From: a virus
IMG/VR virus record: IMGVR_UViG_3300049215_000171
Span: 1 to 64,000 of that record
Direction: 5' to 3' (one strand)
DNA: 64,000 nucleotides
Shown here one piece after another: positions 1-7,855 of this stretch (positions are counted from its first letter, which is position 1; the number at the start of each line of letters is the position of its first letter). A program made the translations under genes and the position numbers. The notes beneath the pieces were generated by a model. That model had not been told where the DNA came from. It searched no databases and was given only the letters and a program-made list of their open reading frames with translations.

Positions 1-1
1 T

Positions 2-250
2 ATTGGTAATAATATTTCATTTAAAAACTGTACTATAAATTTTCCAAGCGCACTGACATTTACTGGTACTAATATTTCATTTGAAAACTGTATTATTACT
101 TTCCCAAACACTGCAATCATATTAAGTGCTGATTTATCATTTATAAATTGTACAATAAATGTATCATCATCAATAACAAATGGAATAAATACAACATATA
201 ATAATTGTATAATAAATATATCATCAGGGGTTGGGCTTATTTTATCAAAT
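2..250 (+). repeat. Degenerate ~60-bp direct repeats coding for beta-helix rungs
   Basis: Units beginning near 10 and 70 share a similar core encoding ISFxNC, and weaker copies follow near 135, 190 and 245. Spacing is about 54-60 bp, so each unit encodes one helical turn of 18-20 residues. The repeats are diverged rather than identical, which suggests old internal duplication. Confidence 0.45.
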
Positions 251-1156
251 AATAATACATTTGTTGAGTGTACAATAAATTATACATATGATGCTACAAG
301 TGATGTTGCATTCGTTTCCACTAATCTCGCTAATACCAGCAAGGCCTGTTTAATAGGAAATGTTTCCAATTCCGGGTTAAGTGATATTATTATAGATAAT
401 TGTTCTTTTAGTTCTCCTAATGTAAACAGATTTACTTTTATTTCTATTATATTTTCATCCGTATCAACTAATGCAGAAAATATATCTATTATAAATAACA
501 AATTTAATACTACTTATAACAGTGATGATAAATCCGCTGTAGTTGCGTTTGTAGCGCCAAATACCGTACATACTGGTATCACTGGATTAAGACTAACTAA
601 TTGTTTTATACAAAATAATCATTGTAATAAAAATCAATTAATAATGATTAGCTCATTACTTTCTGTGGGATCTCAGCTTGTTGTTGAGGCGTTAGTTGCT
701 GTAAACGTAAAAATTGAAGGAAATACTTGTGGAGCCATATCAGTACTAACTAAGCGGGATATTCCAGCAACTACGTACGGTGGCTTTGTTTTAGATAAGG
801 AAGACGGCATTTATATAAATAAAAATACTTGTAAATTTATTTATTCTGGATTTGCTGATGGATTTGCTGTTAGTTCAACTAATGTGAGAGGAATAAATAA
901 TTTGAACACAGGTTTATTTACTGGTTCTATGTATATAGAAGATAATATTTGCTCATTTATTCATACTGGATGCAGAACATTTGCCACCTCATATACAGCA
1001 GGAGCTCCATTATTAAAAATAAAAAATAACAAATTAACTGCTGTTGATATTAGTTCATCAACTGGATTTTTAAATATATATTATAGAAACTTCATTGCTC
1101 CGGCAAATCCACAAACAGCAACAGCGATGTTAATTGATAGGGTACCAGGGACTTAA
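2..1156 (+). CDS. Beta-helix tail spike/fibre protein, N-terminal part (5' partial)
   Basis: An open frame runs from base 2, with no start codon visible because the gene begins before the window, to TAA at 1154-1156. The roughly 384 residues consist of short recurring strands of the type ISFxNCTI, IxINNNxF and IxIEGNTC, rich in Asn, Cys, Ile and Thr. This is the look of a right-handed parallel beta-helix, the fold of many phage tail spikes that bind or cut host surface glycans. No catalytic residues can be assigned. The next frame, starting at 1158, continues the same repeat style, so the two probably form one protein split by a one-base frameshift near 1148-1153. The ATG at 1158 does follow the stop closely, so two genes are possible. 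The function is inferred from fold style and from position just upstream of the tail genes. Confidence 0.6.
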   Translation: MGNNISFKNCTINFPSALTFTGTNISFENCIITFPNTAIILSADLSFINCTINVSSSITNGINTTYNNCIINISSGVGLILSNNNTFVECTINYTYDATSDVAFVSTNLANTSKACLIGNVSNSGLSDIIIDNCSFSSPNVNRFTFISIIFSSVSTNAENISIINNKFNTTYNSDDKSAVVAFVAPNTVHTGITGLRLTNCFIQNNHCNKNQLIMISSLLSVGSQLVVEALVAVNVKIEGNTCGAISVLTKRDIPATTYGGFVLDKEDGIYINKNTCKFIYSGFADGFAVSSTNVRGINNLNTGLFTGSMYIEDNICSFIHTGCRTFATSYTAGAPLLKIKNNKLTAVDISSSTGFLNIYYRNFIAPANPQTATAMLIDRVPGT

Positions 1157-1157
1157 T

Positions 1158-2174
1158 ATGACTGCTCCTCCAATATCAGATATTCTAATTGAAGGTAATA
1201 CTATTGCTTATGGCAATTTAACATCTGATGGTATTACAACTGTAAGTTATGGTTATGAAACCCTTTTAGCTATTAATTTTGCAGATGTTATTATTATAAA
1301 TAATACATTTACAGGAATAAACTCTGACCCATCAAATATGAATAATTCTATGATTACATTGGAAGATTGTAGATGTATAATAAAAAATAATTTATTCCTT
1401 CGTGGAGCAACAATTATCAATTCATATATAATAGATTTATCGCAGTCATTAAGTCAAATAATAACTGATAATTATTTTGATTCAAATACGGTTGATAATG
1501 TGTCCAATGAAAATTTGGTCGTTCAAATTACACCGTCATCAACGTATGAAAGAAATAAAAATCAGACTGCTTATGCAATTGTTCCGGTTCTTGTTGGTGA
1601 AAAAACATTTGATCTTTTCGATCCAAATCTTTTAAATGCCTCTTCAAATGGCGCATTCAGTACCAGTGATGATTTAAATCAACACACTATATATGGTAAA
1701 GCTATACCCATAACGACTGGACAAAATTTTTATAAACGTGTTTTAGATATATCCAAAACAACCCCACTTGATACTCAAATTTTAGAAATCAAGCAGGGAA
1801 TGTGGTACCCATTGTCCGTCGGTGATGAGATAGATTGGACGCCTGGCACAAATCAGTTTTCCGTTTCAATTACTGCAGGTATTACTGATTATAACGCTAT
1901 ATTAGATCCGCAAGCTCAAATAGGTTCAACGGAGGGTATAGCAGAAATTCTTAATGTTACAAAAGATATAATCGATGCACCATCGCAAACAAGTGTCCAA
2001 AATACATTTTATTTAGTAATTGATACGACTATGAGTAATCCTCAATATTATATAAATGTTCCACAAGCAGTATTTACTTTAACCTTAATTTATAAATTTA
2101 AACTCATTGTCGATACGGCCGATACCACATCAATATATTTTTCACCAATTAGAATAAAATATAGATGGATATAA
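1158..2174 (+). CDS. Beta-helix tail spike/fibre protein, C-terminal part
   Basis: The ATG at 1158 overlaps the region of the preceding TAA (1154-1156), with a weak purine stretch (AGGGA) just upstream. The frame is also open back to 1134. Residues 1-130 keep the beta-helix rung pattern (ILIEGNTI, IIINNTF, IIKNNLF, IITDNYF). From about residue 140 the style changes to a mixed beta domain ending in FSPIRIKYRWI, which fits a C-terminal trimerisation or receptor-binding domain. Removing one base near the GGG at 1148-1150 would fuse it smoothly to the upstream frame. It is most likely the distal half of a single spike protein. Confidence 0.6.
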   Translation: MTAPPISDILIEGNTIAYGNLTSDGITTVSYGYETLLAINFADVIIINNTFTGINSDPSNMNNSMITLEDCRCIIKNNLFLRGATIINSYIIDLSQSLSQIITDNYFDSNTVDNVSNENLVVQITPSSTYERNKNQTAYAIVPVLVGEKTFDLFDPNLLNASSNGAFSTSDDLNQHTIYGKAIPITTGQNFYKRVLDISKTTPLDTQILEIKQGMWYPLSVGDEIDWTPGTNQFSVSITAGITDYNAILDPQAQIGSTEGIAEILNVTKDIIDAPSQTSVQNTFYLVIDTTMSNPQYYINVPQAVFTLTLIYKFKLIVDTADTTSIYFSPIRIKYRWI

Positions 2175-2175
2175 A

Positions 2176-2415
2176 ATGAAAAACTGGATGATAACGATAA
2201 AATATTTATGTGATATTTGTAATGGGTTACCAGGATCTTATAAACATGTTGGTCAAAATAAAATATTGATAATATGTAAAACTTGTAATGGAAATAAATA
2301 TATAGAAAAGACTATTAGTATATTAGAATTGATTAATATAATTAATTCATCACAGGATGGATATAATTTATTAGATTTAACAAATATGATTAATAATATG
2401 CGAGATGGATATTAA
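2176..2415 (+). CDS. Small DnaJ-type zinc-finger protein
   Basis: A 79-residue protein that starts immediately after the spike gene. It has two CxxCxG motifs, CDICNG and CKTCNG, about 20 residues apart. This is half of the zinc-binding pattern of the DnaJ central domain and resembles many small phage zinc-finger proteins. The rest is Asn/Ile-rich and not recognisable. It may be a folding helper for the neighbouring fibre or an unrelated zinc-ribbon protein. The function is not known. Confidence 0.6.
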   Translation: MKNWMITIKYLCDICNGLPGSYKHVGQNKILIICKTCNGNKYIEKTISILELINIINSSQDGYNLLDLTNMINNMRDGY

Positions 2416-2418
2416 TAT

Positions 2419-3210
2419 ATGACCACTAATAATTTCTATCGTTCAGATTTAAACGGTATACATAATGTCGTGCAGAATGCAATGATTTTGTATCCAAAAG
2501 AACTCGTTATTGCTACGCTTCGCGATTTTTTTTCACGCGATTCATACTATCGCTATGCTCATGATTTGTGGGGATATCCGCAAACTCCTGATCACACTAA
2601 TTTACCACAAGATGTTGGATACACTGATAATATTACGACGAGGGTTTTCATTGGTGAATCATTCCGTTTTGACGTAATATATTATCCGGCAATTATTGTT
2701 AGGCACGGTGGCTCAACATCCGTTCCAATTTCGATGAATAGAGAGACCGGTGTTGTTAAATATGGTAATCTTGTATTTCAGGATGGTTATGGAAACGTAA
2801 AAACATTTCCTGTTCCCGAGTTTTTTTTATTTGCTGGTGCTTGGGAAGGTTCCATAAACATAGATATTATGGCAAGAGATCTTAGGGCAAGGGATGACCT
2901 TGTAGATTTAGTGTCATTATTATTTGTTGATATTGCGTTTAATGATTTACAAAAATCAGGACTAATAGTTAAAGGTGTTTCTGCCGGTGCTCCAACGGAA
3001 CGTGATGATCGAAATGATCATTTATTTGTTCAAACTGTAACATTGCAAATAAGATCGGATTGGCATCGACATATTCCTATTAGTAATGTAATTGATATAA
3101 TTAATTTAAGTGTAGATTTTGGCAGAATGGATCCTCCACCAGGAACAATTGCTCCTAATTTAACAATAAATATATCAGAAAATATAACAGATATTATGGC
3201 GAATATATAA
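2419..3210 (+). CDS. Probable tail completion/terminator protein
   Basis: A 263-residue soluble protein with no signal peptide or membrane segment, lying directly upstream of the tail sheath gene. In contractile-tailed phages the tail completion or sheath-terminator protein (gp15/gp3-like) often occupies this place. The sequence has mixed alpha/beta character, for example the LIVATLRDFF helix and the IVRHGGSTSVPISMN strand region. I cannot match it to a family by motif. The assignment rests on synteny and size and is therefore tentative. Confidence 0.45.
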   Translation: MTTNNFYRSDLNGIHNVVQNAMILYPKELVIATLRDFFSRDSYYRYAHDLWGYPQTPDHTNLPQDVGYTDNITTRVFIGESFRFDVIYYPAIIVRHGGSTSVPISMNRETGVVKYGNLVFQDGYGNVKTFPVPEFFLFAGAWEGSINIDIMARDLRARDDLVDLVSLLFVDIAFNDLQKSGLIVKGVSAGAPTERDDRNDHLFVQTVTLQIRSDWHRHIPISNVIDIINLSVDFGRMDPPPGTIAPNLTINISENITDIMANI

Positions 3211-3213
3211 TAA

Positions 3214-3300
3214 ATGGCTATGAGATCACGGCATAAAAAAGAATACTAACATATGAGTAATAGCAATAACAATACATTTAATTTAGCAGGATCTAGATAA
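3214..3300 (+). other. Two tiny ORFs in the gap before the sheath gene
   Basis: This gap holds two short frames: ATG 3214 to TAA 3249 (11 residues, basic) and ATG 3253 to TAA 3300 (15 residues, MSNSNNNTFNLAGSR). Neither has a clear ribosome binding site or a recognisable family. The stretch may instead be leader RNA for the highly expressed sheath gene. The sheath's own Shine-Dalgarno AAGGA lies at about 3302-3306. Confidence 0.2.
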
Positions 3301-3313
3301 TAAGGAATCTTCT

Positions 3314-6097
3314 ATGGCAAACATACCAGGGTCAAATAATGCTCTTCCAGGCGTATTTACAAACGTCGTAACTCAAAGTAACGGCGCATCTGTACCAGGT
3401 GGCGTCAGAATCTCCTGCATAATTGGTGAAGGAGCGCGCACCGAAATAATTGTTCCATCCGCTGTTGGTAATGGAAATGACGGGTTAGACGGTTATTATA
3501 CGTCGGCAACTGGCGCAGATGGTAGGCATTTTCTTTTACAATTCTCACCTATTATATCAAATAGGACACAGCTTTTTAGAAACGGCGCTCTCCTTCAAGG
3601 GTTAGAGGAAGATATAGATCAAAATCCATTTTCATCGTCCTATGATTATAGGATTGATATTTCAAATGGTCATATTGAACTCCAACGAGCGCATTTAGTT
3701 GACCAGGGTGGAACATTTTATCTTAATGGTGGGACTAATGTCGGGGTTGGCACAGTTCAAAATCTTTCTCTAGTAGACGTAAATGCTCCAAATGAAACTT
3801 GGACAGTTAAATGTGTTTCTGTACAACGAAATAATTTAAATCAACCAATTCCTGGTACGGCACAATTCGTAGCTTTTGGTTCCGTATCCGGTAATGTTTT
3901 AGACGCAAATGGTAATCCAACTATATGGGTTGCGAATAACCAAATTGTGTCAAATAGTATTCTCATGTTTTCTATTTCAGAAACCATGAACGGACCAACA
4001 ACTATATCGCCATTTAGACCAGGTGATTATTTTACTATGCAGGTTAGTAGTGGTGTTCTAAGTAAAAATGACAGCTTGACTGCCACTTATATTGCTGTTG
4101 GTGATTTAAATGATCCAACATTTTTCTCATCGGTGCAAGATATAAATAAAAAACACGGATTACCAAGTTTAAATAATACACTATCTCTTGGTTGCCAATT
4201 AGCTTTTGCCAATTCTCCTCCTGGAATTATGTGTCTTCAATCGGCGCCGTCACTTCCAAGACGTACATCATATGTTCTCGAAACAAGTTTTTCGGCAACA
4301 TCAACGAATGTTAATGATTTCATTATACCTTTTCCGTTAGGCGTATCTCCAGATTCAAATTCAAATATAGATATATTTGTAACTAATCCAGCCACAGGTG
4401 TTGAAAAACAGCTGTTAGCAAATAAATTTCCATTTTTTACATTAGGAACTGTTGGTAATCCAACGGAATCACAGTTTGTATTTGACAACGCGCTTCCTCC
4501 AGCAGGAAACTCGTACTCATATTCAGTAACGCAAACAAACGCAACAGTAAATTTTGGTCAAGATGGATATCTAAACAGAGATTTACTAACACAAATAAAT
4601 GCATTATTTGGCTCATCAATAACATTCGATTCAACATATGTTGGAAAAGAGTTATCAATTATTGATGCGGTTAATGGTGCAAACGTTGGGGTATTTGCAA
4701 TAGTAGGGGTTGTTGGTGGTAAGCTCCAAGTACGAGCTGAGTCAGTCCCACCATTTGCAGATTTTATTAATCAAGCAGATGTATCATTTGATTTAGTTGA
4801 TTCAGTATTTGGAACAGTGATTCCGCTGAGTTCTGGTACGGACGGAGCACTAATTGCAATACCAAATACCGCAACTGGAACGTTAAGTAGCGTATCAATT
4901 AATTTTGCACCATTCAATGTTTTGAATAATGGATATAAGTTACAAATAACGTCATCAGTTGATCCGTCAAATGTTGGATTATTTGATATTACTTCATATA
5001 ACTCTGGTTCAAATACTCTAACAATTGCTAAATCCTTCGTTAGTGAGCATAGTCTAAAATATGAAGTAATCGATCCATCACAAACAAGTGATTATTTAGT
5101 TCTTAATCATAACATAGTTCCTAATAACTATTCTTTACGAGTAACGATAGTTGATGTCCGTGATGCAACATTTTTTGATGCAGGTTGGGAAACAGCGTTA
5201 ATGACACTAGAAGCGCAAGAATTAGATATATTAGTCCCTTTGCCCAAGCAAACAATATCAGTTATTTTTGAGAATGCATTGAATCATTGTATTACAATGA
5301 GCAATATAGCGAATAGAAAAGAACGCGTATTGTATATCGGGGCAATAAATGGGTTGACACCAGATAATGTGACCGGTGCAAAGCCAGCGGCCGTTGAGAA
5401 TATTGGAGTACTAGAGGGTATTCAGGGCGCAACAGTATCTGATGTATTAAGTGGTAATACTGAGGATTTAGCCAATTATTCAGTGCCAGCGGCATATGGA
5501 AACACATTCCGTTGTGTATATTTTTATCCAGATCAAATCGTTGTTCAAATAGGTGGTAATAATCAAATAATTGATGGATTCTATCTTGCCGCAGCAGCAG
5601 CTGGGTACACGTCTGGTTCTGCAAGTATACAAGAGCCACTTACGCATAAAAATCTAAGTGGATTCACAATTCTACGCAATAGAATGTTCAGTACAACTGT
5701 ACTACAGAATTTGTCGGCTGCTGGCATAGCGGTAGTTCAACCAATTGCCGGCGGTGGTCAAATTGTATGGGGGCAGACAACCACACAAAGTGGTTTTCCA
5801 GAGGAAGAAGAAATATCAATTGTATTCATTAGAGATCGTATCGCTAAATCATTACGAGCCGGAATGGATGGATTTATTGGAACTGCGGAACAGCCCGATA
5901 CACAAGCAACATTGTTAACAAGAGCGATTGCGTTGTTACGAGGATTTCAGGGACAAGGGCTTATTACTGATTTCACACAACCAACTGTTGTTCGTGACCC
6001 AATCGAGCCTCGTCAGTGGAATATAACAGTGAAGGTACAACCAACTTATCCAATAAATTGGATTTATGTTACAATTGATGTAGGTATAATCGCATAA
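3314..6097 (+). CDS. Contractile tail sheath protein
   Basis: A 927-residue protein with an AAGGA ribosome binding site 7 bases before the ATG. The C-terminal 150 residues have the phage sheath pattern: a SGFTILRNRMF region, a block around EEEISIVFIRDRIAKSLR, the long helix TLLTRAIALLRGFQGQG, and the final strand pair RQWNITVKVQPTYPINWIYVTIDVGII split over the last 40 residues. Sheath subunits polymerise around the tail tube and contract on infection. It is longer than T4 gp18 (about 660). The extra length is in the middle (about residues 330-620), where beta modules resembling those in the other tail proteins are inserted and probably decorate the outside of the sheath. It is followed by the tube gene, the usual order. 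Confidence 0.88.
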   Translation: MANIPGSNNALPGVFTNVVTQSNGASVPGGVRISCIIGEGARTEIIVPSAVGNGNDGLDGYYTSATGADGRHFLLQFSPIISNRTQLFRNGALLQGLEEDIDQNPFSSSYDYRIDISNGHIELQRAHLVDQGGTFYLNGGTNVGVGTVQNLSLVDVNAPNETWTVKCVSVQRNNLNQPIPGTAQFVAFGSVSGNVLDANGNPTIWVANNQIVSNSILMFSISETMNGPTTISPFRPGDYFTMQVSSGVLSKNDSLTATYIAVGDLNDPTFFSSVQDINKKHGLPSLNNTLSLGCQLAFANSPPGIMCLQSAPSLPRRTSYVLETSFSATSTNVNDFIIPFPLGVSPDSNSNIDIFVTNPATGVEKQLLANKFPFFTLGTVGNPTESQFVFDNALPPAGNSYSYSVTQTNATVNFGQDGYLNRDLLTQINALFGSSITFDSTYVGKELSIIDAVNGANVGVFAIVGVVGGKLQVRAESVPPFADFINQADVSFDLVDSVFGTVIPLSSGTDGALIAIPNTATGTLSSVSINFAPFNVLNNGYKLQITSSVDPSNVGLFDITSYNSGSNTLTIAKSFVSEHSLKYEVIDPSQTSDYLVLNHNIVPNNYSLRVTIVDVRDATFFDAGWETALMTLEAQELDILVPLPKQTISVIFENALNHCITMSNIANRKERVLYIGAINGLTPDNVTGAKPAAVENIGVLEGIQGATVSDVLSGNTEDLANYSVPAAYGNTFRCVYFYPDQIVVQIGGNNQIIDGFYLAAAAAGYTSGSASIQEPLTHKNLSGFTILRNRMFSTTVLQNLSAAGIAVVQPIAGGGQIVWGQTTTQSGFPEEEEISIVFIRDRIAKSLRAGMDGFIGTAEQPDTQATLLTRAIALLRGFQGQGLITDFTQPTVVRDPIEPRQWNITVKVQPTYPINWIYVTIDVGIIA

Positions 6098-6123
6098 TAT
6101 AATATACAAGTAGGAGATAACTA

Positions 6124-6762
6124 ATGCCCAGTCTTGCACCCAATACAGGATCTATAACTCAAATTTCAGACGCTCAAAGGCCAGGCGGACATGATGCTAC
6201 ATTTGTTCAGCTATCAACCAATATCGTCATTCGTGTTAATGCGATTGCCATTGGAGCTATTCAAGAAATACAATATACAGAATCTCGAAATATAACGATG
6301 GTTGATGAAGTTGGAACAGACGGTCACATAGATTCTGCTCCAACTAAAAGTACTGACGTTACCGGATCTTGTCAAAGACTTAGATTTTCGCGCGCTCGTT
6401 TAACCGAAGCATTCGGTCGCGGATATTTACATTTACATTCACAACGTATTCCGTTTGATATTGATATATATGACATTGCAAATGGTGATGGTAGTAACGC
6501 AATAGTTACAACATTAAAGAACGTATGGTTTAATAACTTGGCGATGACAATGCAGGCATCTAATTGGTTGATTACAGAAACGGCTCAATTCATGGCCGAA
6601 GAGATTTATTCAAATCTTAACGGTGGTAACGCCGCAACTGGTGGGTTACTTGGCTCAAATATAATGCAAATAAATTCAATCGAACGACAGGCTGATATGG
6701 GTAAACGTCTTGGTAGCATGGATGCGCCTGGATTAATTACAGATTTCTTTTCAAACGTTTAA
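6124..6762 (+). CDS. Tail tube protein
   Basis: A 212-residue protein directly downstream of the sheath. A short acidic N-terminus is followed by beta strands (IVIRVNAIAIGAIQEIQYTE) and a long strand-loop region typical of gp19/FII-type tube proteins, which stack as hexameric rings to form the DNA channel. Size and gene order (sheath, tube, chaperones, tape measure) match contractile-tail phages. A good ribosome binding site (AGGAGA) lies just before ATG 6124. A terminator follows, which fits a highly expressed structural gene. Confidence 0.82.
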   Translation: MPSLAPNTGSITQISDAQRPGGHDATFVQLSTNIVIRVNAIAIGAIQEIQYTESRNITMVDEVGTDGHIDSAPTKSTDVTGSCQRLRFSRARLTEAFGRGYLHLHSQRIPFDIDIYDIANGDGSNAIVTTLKNVWFNNLAMTMQASNWLITETAQFMAEEIYSNLNGGNAATGGLLGSNIMQINSIERQADMGKRLGSMDAPGLITDFFSNV

Positions 6763-6783
6763 ATAAAACTATAAATAACATAT

Positions 6784-6822
6784 TCCCGCGATATATAACA
6801 ATATTGCGGGATTTGTATTTTT
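6784..6822 (+). terminator. Rho-independent terminator after the tail tube gene
   Basis: An 11-bp stem formed by TCCCGCGATAT (6784-6794) and ATATTGCGGGA (6801-6811), with one G-T pair and a 6-base loop, is followed by the T-rich run TTTGTATTTTT. Its position after sheath and tube suggests that those abundant proteins are made in excess over the chaperone and tape-measure genes that follow. Confidence 0.85.
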
Positions 6823-6869
6823 AATTCCCACATTCTAATAAAATCATATATTAACAGGAGAAAGTCGTC

Positions 6870-7496
6870 ATGCCAGATTTCAATCAACCAAATTTTCGTA
6901 AAACAACAACTGTACAACAACCAAAATCACAAATGCGTGAGTTCAATGTAGGGCTCCCAGAAGATTTACCAGAAGATACTAGGCAAGTTTCTCAACAACC
7001 ACAACAATTATCACAAGCAGAAGTTGACGCGAGGATAAAGGTTGCTCGTCAAGAAAAAGCCGAAATATTAAAACACGGTGCAAGAATTACAGATCATGGA
7101 AAGCGAAGAATTGAATTATTAGCTAATATAGGTCGCCTGACTCGTGATGTAAAAATAGGCGATTCGATATTTTCATTACGAACATTAAAATCACAAGAAG
7201 TTCGTGATGCTACAATGGATGCATTGTCTGTTGGTAAAAACGATTATGATGTGTCTCTTGAATTAAGAAAACAACAATTAATTCGTGCAATATATAAAAT
7301 TGACGGTGAAGACATTAACGAGGTTCTTGGAAGCTATGATATTTCAGTAAAATTAGAACTAATGGATAATCTCGAAGAAGTTGCGGTTTCAAGGTTATGG
7401 GATGAATTTGCTGATATGAAAAAAGAAGCAAATACAAAATATGGAATGACGACTCAAAAGGCAACTGAGGAGGTGGTAGAAGATTTAAAAAAATAG
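6870..7496 (+). CDS. Tail assembly chaperone, upstream frame (gpG-like)
   Basis: A 208-residue hydrophilic protein, with Gln-rich N-terminal 55 residues and a helical C-terminal domain, starting after a CAGGAG ribosome binding site. It lies between the tube and tape measure, the standard place of the tail assembly chaperone that coats the tape measure during tail assembly. The gene ends GAT TTA AAA AAA TAG, which contains the slippery heptamer T TTA AAA (7484-7490) and overlapping A AAA AAA (7487-7493). A -1 slip carries ribosomes into the next frame and gives a longer gpGT-type protein. Identity comes from context and the slippery site, since chaperones have little sequence conservation. Confidence 0.75.
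   Translation: MPDFNQPNFRKTTTVQQPKSQMREFNVGLPEDLPEDTRQVSQQPQQLSQAEVDARIKVARQEKAEILKHGARITDHGKRRIELLANIGRLTRDVKIGDSIFSLRTLKSQEVRDATMDALSVGKNDYDVSLELRKQQLIRAIYKIDGEDINEVLGSYDISVKLELMDNLEEVAVSRLWDEFADMKKEANTKYGMTTQKATEEVVEDLKK
7484..7493 (+). promoter_or_regulatory. Programmed -1 frameshift slippery site
   Basis: TTTAAAAAAA immediately precedes the in-frame TAG at 7494-7496. In the zero frame it reads T TTA AAA AAA TAG, so both T TTA AAA and A AAA AAA fit the X XXY YYZ consensus. After slipping back one base, translation continues uninterrupted to 7849. The same arrangement in tail chaperone genes is well known from lambda and many myoviruses. Confidence 0.85.
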
Positions 7497-7849
7497 TAAG
7501 GGAATCAGACCATAGATTTCTCTGGTTCTTATGCAAAATGCGTGGCTGTTTCCCAGATGATCCTATAATAGAAAATATGGATCCAGTTATGAAAGCGTGG
7601 ATGTTCTATAATTGGATAGAAGATTTTGGAGATGAAAACAAAATGCTCGAAAATCAAGCAATGCTCATAGGATCATTTACTAATCCAGAGTTAGTTCAAA
7701 AAATTCTTGGACATGGAGTTTCAAAATCCGCCTCAAGTGATGAGGAATTTGAACAAACATCAAGGCTAATTTTGGAAGCAGACGAGCAGGCTGAAAAAGA
7801 AAAGCAGAAAGCAAGAAAACGAAAGAGGAAGCGTAAAATAGAGGAATAA
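7487..7849 (+). CDS. Tail assembly chaperone, -1 frame extension (gpT-like)
   Basis: This frame is open from before the slippery site and reads KKIVRESDHRFLWFLCKMRG before the first ATG at 7538. It then ends in a highly basic tail (KARKRKRKRKIEE). The coding look starts before the ATG, which supports expression as a -1 frameshift extension of the upstream chaperone and not as an independent gene. The fused protein would be about 326 residues. An independent product from ATG 7538 (103 residues) cannot be excluded. The tape measure follows after a 6-base gap, the usual order. Confidence 0.75.
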   Translation, partial: KKIVRESDHRFLWFLCKMRGCFPDDPIIENMDPVMKAWMFYNWIEDFGDENKMLENQAMLIGSFTNPELVQKILGHGVSKSASSDEEFEQTSRLILEADEQAEKEKQKARKRKRKRKIEE

Positions 7850-7855
7850 TTTTAA

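Noticed and set aside
6768-6780. TATAAATA-like stretch resembling a T4 late promoter
   Set aside because: It sits directly upstream of a terminator, and such AT-rich octamers are expected by chance at this base composition.
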